Part shown: positions 60,366 through 64,000 of the stretch, in pieces
Layout: the number at the start of each line of letters is the position of its first letter
How positions within the stretch are numbered: position 1 is the first letter of the stretch
NCBI GenBank assembly: GCA_947503005.1
Contig: CANNCA010000007.1
Coordinates: forward strand, 1 to 64,000
Direction of reading: 5' to 3'
Length of the DNA stretch: 64,000 nucleotides
Origin: an uncultured Flavobacteriaceae bacterium
GTDB taxonomy: Bacteria; Bacteroidota; Bacteroidia; Flavobacteriales; Flavobacteriaceae
Program-made: the position numbers and the translations under genes
The notes under the pieces: model-generated
What the model saw: only the letters and a program-made list of their open reading frames with translations
Told to the model about the DNA's origin: nothing
Database searches by the model: none

Positions 60366-61235
60366 ATGATTCCTGCTAATTTCAATTATCACAAGGCGAC
60401 TTCGATTCAAGAAGCTATAGCCTTATCACAAGAACTTGGTGAAGAAGCGAAATATATGTCTGGCGGCCATAGCCTGCTACCGATGATGAAACTTCGATTC
60501 GCCACTCCCGAACACATTATAGATATCAGTAAGATCGAAGGTCTATCCTATATTAAGGAAGACGGTGATATTCTGAAAATCGGTGCTTTGACCACACAAA
60601 GCGAGATGGAGCATAACAGCCTCATAAAGGAGAATTATCCAATCATGGGAGATGCCATCTGGTTGACGGCCGATCCTTCAGTCCGAAACTGCGGCACCAT
60701 TGGCGGTAACATCGCGCACGGTGATGCGGCCAACGATCAACCAGCTTTAATGTTGGCCATGAGGGCAACAATTATTGCAGAAGGTGCTGATGGAAAAAAG
60801 ACTATACCCATAGATGAGTTTTTCCACGGATTTTATATGACAGCTTTGGAACCTGGAGATATACTCACGGAAATTCAAATTCCGAAAGCCAAAAAAGGTA
60901 ATGGTGGAGCCTATCACAAAGTAGAACGAAAAGTTGGGGATTACGCGACTGCTGGAGTAGCTGTTCATGTTGAAATAGATGATGATGGCGTTTGTCAAGA
61001 AATCGGGATAGGCTTGACCAATGTCAGCGCAGTACCAATGCGATTGGAAAGAGGTGAGGAAGTACTTAGAGGTAAAAAGATTACCGAGGACCTTATTGAA
61101 CAAGTTGGTCAGATTGCAAGCGAAGATTGTGAACCCGAATCTGATTTAAGGGGCTCGGAGGCATATAAAAGATCTATCGTGAACACGATTACAAAAAGAA
61201 TGTTGAACAAGGCTCTTGAAAGAGCAAAACAATAA
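60366..61235 (+). CDS. coxM: Carbon monoxide dehydrogenase medium (FAD-binding) subunit
   Basis: [65 protein letters not shown]. Confidence 0.9.
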   Translation: MIPANFNYHKATSIQEAIALSQELGEEAKYMSGGHSLLPMMKLRFATPEHIIDISKIEGLSYIKEDGDILKIGALTTQSEMEHNSLIKENYPIMGDAIWLTADPSVRNCGTIGGNIAHGDAANDQPALMLAMRATIIAEGADGKKTIPIDEFFHGFYMTALEPGDILTEIQIPKAKKGNGGAYHKVERKVGDYATAGVAVHVEIDDDGVCQEIGIGLTNVSAVPMRLERGEEVLRGKKITEDLIEQVGQIASEDCEPESDLRGSEAYKRSIVNTITKRMLNKALERAKQ

Positions 61236-61243
61236 AAATCGCT

Positions 61244-61735
61244 ATGGCAAAACATAAGGTAACAATGACAATAAATGGGGCAAGCGTTTCCGCCGAGGTG
61301 GATTCTCGTTTGCTCTTGGTACATTTTATACGAGAAAATCTAGACATGACAGGCACCCATATCGGTTGCGATACATCAAGTTGTGGTGCTTGCACCATTC
61401 TGATCGATGGTAAATCGGTCAAGTCATGTACTTATTTAGCCGTTCGGGCTGATGGCGCAAACATCACTACAATAGAGGGTATTGCTGCAGATGGCACCAA
61501 TCACCCGCTGCAAAAGGCATTTCATGACCAACATGGTCTTCATTGTGGATTCTGTACTCCGGGTATGATTATGAGGTCTATTGAGCTATTGGAAACAAAC
61601 CCCAACCCAACAGAAGAGGAAATACGATGGGGAATTTCAGGAAACCTTTGTCGATGTACAGGCTATAACAATATCGTAAAGTCTGTACAACAGGCTGCCC
61701 AAGAAATGTCTAAGGAAAAAGAAGCCACAGTCTAA
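61244..61735 (+). CDS. coxS: Carbon monoxide dehydrogenase small (2Fe-2S) subunit
   Basis: [65 protein letters not shown]. Confidence 0.92.
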   Translation: MAKHKVTMTINGASVSAEVDSRLLLVHFIRENLDMTGTHIGCDTSSCGACTILIDGKSVKSCTYLAVRADGANITTIEGIAADGTNHPLQKAFHDQHGLHCGFCTPGMIMRSIELLETNPNPTEEEIRWGISGNLCRCTGYNNIVKSVQQAAQEMSKEKEATV

Positions 61736-61753
61736 CCTCTAAATAATAGAAAT

Positions 61754-64000
61754 ATGTTCTCATGTAAAACATCACCAGAGGTTGGCGGAATGGGCCACTC
61801 TGTAAAACGAAAAGAAGATGCCCGTTTTTTACACGGCAAAGGTAATTATACCGATGACGTAAAATTACCAGGCATGCTGCATATGGTTATGGTACGTAGT
61901 CCGTATGCCTATGCCAAAATATTAAGTATCGATAAAGAAAAAGCATTGGCCATTGATGGGGTTTTAGCTGTCATTACCGGAGAAGATTTGGCGCAATACA
62001 ATCTGCATTGGATGCCAACCTTGCTTTCCGATTCACAAATGGTTTTACCAACAGACACGGTAATGCATCAATCACAGGAGGTTTGCGCTGTCATTGCAAC
62101 GGACAGATATGTTGCCGTTGATGGTGCAGAAGCTGTTGATGTGCAATATGAACCGATGCAAGCCATTGTAAATCCGTTCAAGGCCCTTGATGAAAATGCA
62201 CCCTTGTTAAGGCCTGATAAAGAAGGCCAAAAAGACAACCATATTTATCACTGGGAGCGTGGAGATAAGGCGAAAACAGATGCTGCCATTGCGGCGGCAG
62301 ATGTGGTTGTAAAAGAGCGTATTCATTTACCAAGAATTCATGTGGCATCTATAGAAACCTGTGGTGTTGTGGCGTCATATGATAAGGATACCGAAAAGAT
62401 GTTGATTTATTTGACATCCCAAGCACCTCATGCGATTCGTACTATTCTAGCTTTGGTTGCAGGTCATGTTGGATTATCTGAAGAAAAGATTCGAATTATC
62501 GCTCCGGATATTGGGGGTGGTTTTGGAGGAAAAGTACCTGTTTATCCTGGGTATGTTGTTGCAATTGCAGCTTCTTTCTTAATCGGAAAACCGGTTAAGT
62601 GGATTGAAGACCGTTCAGAAAATTTAGTAAACGGATTTGCAAGAGATTATCATATGGACTGCGAATTAGCTGCAACAAAGGATGGTAAAATTCAGGCGTT
62701 CAAAGTTTCGACCCTGGCCGACCATGGATATACCGATTCTTCAGCGAACCCTTCAAAATATCCTACGGGAATGTTCTCTATTTGCACGGGTTCATATGAT
62801 TATGAACATGCTTTCGCAGAATTGGATGCGGTGTATACCAACAAAGCCCCAGGTGGAGTTGCCTACCGATGCTCTTTCCGTGTGACGGAAGCAGTTCATG
62901 CCATTGAACGTATGGTAGATAAACTTGCTGCAGAGATAAAGATGGATCCGGCCGAAATTAGGTTTAAAAACTTCATCAAGAAAGAACAATTTCCGTATGC
63001 TTCTCCTTTAGGGTGGAGCTACGATAGTGGAGATTACAAGGCTACATTGGAAAAGGCCATGGAAATGGTCGGTTATGATGATTATAAAAAAGAACAGGCT
63101 GAAAAACGTGCCCAAGGCAAGTTGATGGGTATTGGAATCTGTACCTTCACGGAAGTAGTGGGGGCAGGACCATCCAAGGATTTTGATATTTTAGGAATAG
63201 CAATGTTCGATAGTGCTGAGATTCGAGTGCATCCTACAGGGAAAGCTTTAGCGCGGTTTGGAACAAAATCACAAGGACAAGGTCACGAAACGACGTATGC
63301 TCAGATTTTAGCAGAAGAATTGGGAATTCCCTATACGGATATTGAAATCGACGAGGGTGATACCGATACCGCTCCTTATGGATTAGGTACTTATGCAAGT
63401 CGTAGTACACCAACTGCTGGAGCTGCAGCAGCAATTGCAGCCCGAAAACTACGTGATAAAGGCAAGAAAATTGCAGCACACCTATTAGAAGTGAGTGAGG
63501 ACGACATCGAATGGGAAGTTGGTAAATACTTTGTAAAAGGAGCTCCTGAAAAATCTAAAACAATTCAAGATGTGGCCTTTGCGGCATACACAAACTTTCC
63601 ACAAGGAATGGAACCGGGATTTGAAGCAACACATTACTATGACCCACCAAATTTAACGTTCCCTAACGGTGCTTATATCTGCGTGGTTGAGGTTGACGAA
63701 GAAACGGGTGCCATCGATGTTAAACGTTTTGTTGCCATTGATGACTGTGGAAATATTATTAATCCGATGATCGTAGAAGGACAAGTGCACGGTGGATTGA
63801 CTCAGGGTATTGCACCCGCAATGTATGAGGGCATTGTATATGATGATGAAGGGAATGTGTTGAACGGAACTTTAATGGATTATCTTGTGCCAACCGCGGT
63901 AGAATCCCCTCATTGGGAAACAGGTCATACGATTACGCCATCACCACATCACCCTCTTGGAGCAAAAGGTGTTGCAGAATCGCCAACGGTTGGGGCTCCA
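61754..64000 (+). CDS. coxL: Form I aerobic carbon monoxide dehydrogenase large subunit (truncated at window edge)
   Basis: Open frame from ATG 61754 to the window end (absent from ORF track because no stop is in the window). Hand translation gives GNYTDDVKLPGMLHMVMVRSPYAYAKI, APDIGGGFGGK, ICTGSYDYEHAFAELDAVYTNKAPGGVAYRCSFRVTEAVHAIER, SPLGWSYDSGDY, GTKSQGQGHETTYAQILAEELGIP, GTYASRSTPTAGAAAAIAARK. Confidence 0.95.
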   Translation, partial: MFSCKTSPEVGGMGHSVKRKEDARFLHGKGNYTDDVKLPGMLHMVMVRSPYAYAKILSIDKEKALAIDGVLAVITGEDLAQYNLHWMPTLLSDSQMVLPTDTVMHQSQEVCAVIATDRYVAVDGAEAVDVQYEPMQAIVNPFKALDENAPLLRPDKEGQKDNHIYHWERGDKAKTDAAIAAADVVVKERIHLPRIHVASIETCGVVASYDKDTEKMLIYLTSQAPHAIRTILALVAGHVGLSEEKIRIIAPDIGGGFGGKVPVYPGYVVAIAASFLIGKPVKWIEDRSENLVNGFARDYHMDCELAATKDGKIQAFKVSTLADHGYTDSSANPSKYPTGMFSICTGSYDYEHAFAELDAVYTNKAPGGVAYRCSFRVTEAVHAIERMVDKLAAEIKMDPAEIRFKNFIKKEQFPYASPLGWSYDSGDYKATLEKAMEMVGYDDYKKEQAEKRAQGKLMGIGICTFTEVVGAGPSKDFDILGIAMFDSAEIRVHPTGKALARFGTKSQGQGHETTYAQILAEELGIPYTDIEIDEGDTDTAPYGLGTYASRSTPTAGAAAAIAARKLRDKGKKIAAHLLEVSEDDIEWEVGKYFVKGAPEKSKTIQDVAFAAYTNFPQGMEPGFEATHYYDPPNLTFPNGAYICVVEVDEETGAIDVKRFVAIDDCGNIINPMIVEGQVHGGLTQGIAPAMYEGIVYDDEGNVLNGTLMDYLVPTAVESPHWETGHTITPSPHHPLGAKGVAESPTVGAP

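Noticed and set aside
62682-63479. Three short ORFs (62682-62885 +, 62792-62989 -, 63234-63479 -) listed in the track
   Set aside because: They lie out of frame or antisense within the continuous coxL frame; the low-complexity translations look like shadow ORFs.
61754-64000. Possibility that the large subunit is a generic form II-like/xanthine dehydrogenase protein
   Set aside because: The frame-checked sequence reads GGVAYRCSFRVTEA, not AYRGAGR, and the gene order is M-S-L; form I is the better call.
1-64000. CRISPR arrays, transposons, integrases, prophage or restriction/defence systems
   Set aside because: No direct-repeat arrays, IS ends, transposase, integrase, phage structural or nuclease/defence signatures were seen.

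Overview
The window is a bacterial chromosomal segment, most likely from a marine Flavobacteriaceae-type Bacteroidota. This is inferred from protein families such as DUF6452/DUF6048 next to rlmD, CCC-motif membrane proteins, tandem DUF368 proteins and OstA-like, and from TAnnTTTG-type promoters. About 1-44 kb is mostly ordinary housekeeping and accessory content. It includes a possible sugar-oxidation locus (DUF1080, cupredoxin-fused propeller, cytochrome c), rlmD, rocD, a TonB receptor, zapA, a probable 6S-like RNA, rny, aroE, purA, a Fur-family regulator, rel/spo and trmH. From about 45 kb to the right edge lies a molybdenum-cofactor/molybdo-hydroxylase island. It holds a Tat-exported IorAB-type two-subunit oxidoreductase, moaD, moaE, moaC, mobA-like, moeB-rhodanese, TauE/SafE, moeA, moaA, XdhC/CoxI-like and a cysteine desulfurase. 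It ends in coxM-coxS-coxL. The truncated large subunit is missing from the ORF track because its stop lies outside the window. It carries AYRCSFR, the form I (true aerobic CO dehydrogenase) active-site motif, in M-S-L gene order. This is the most notable observation. No CRISPR arrays, transposases, integrases, prophage genes, rRNA or confident tRNA were seen. All assignments were made by reading the sequence; no database searches were run.
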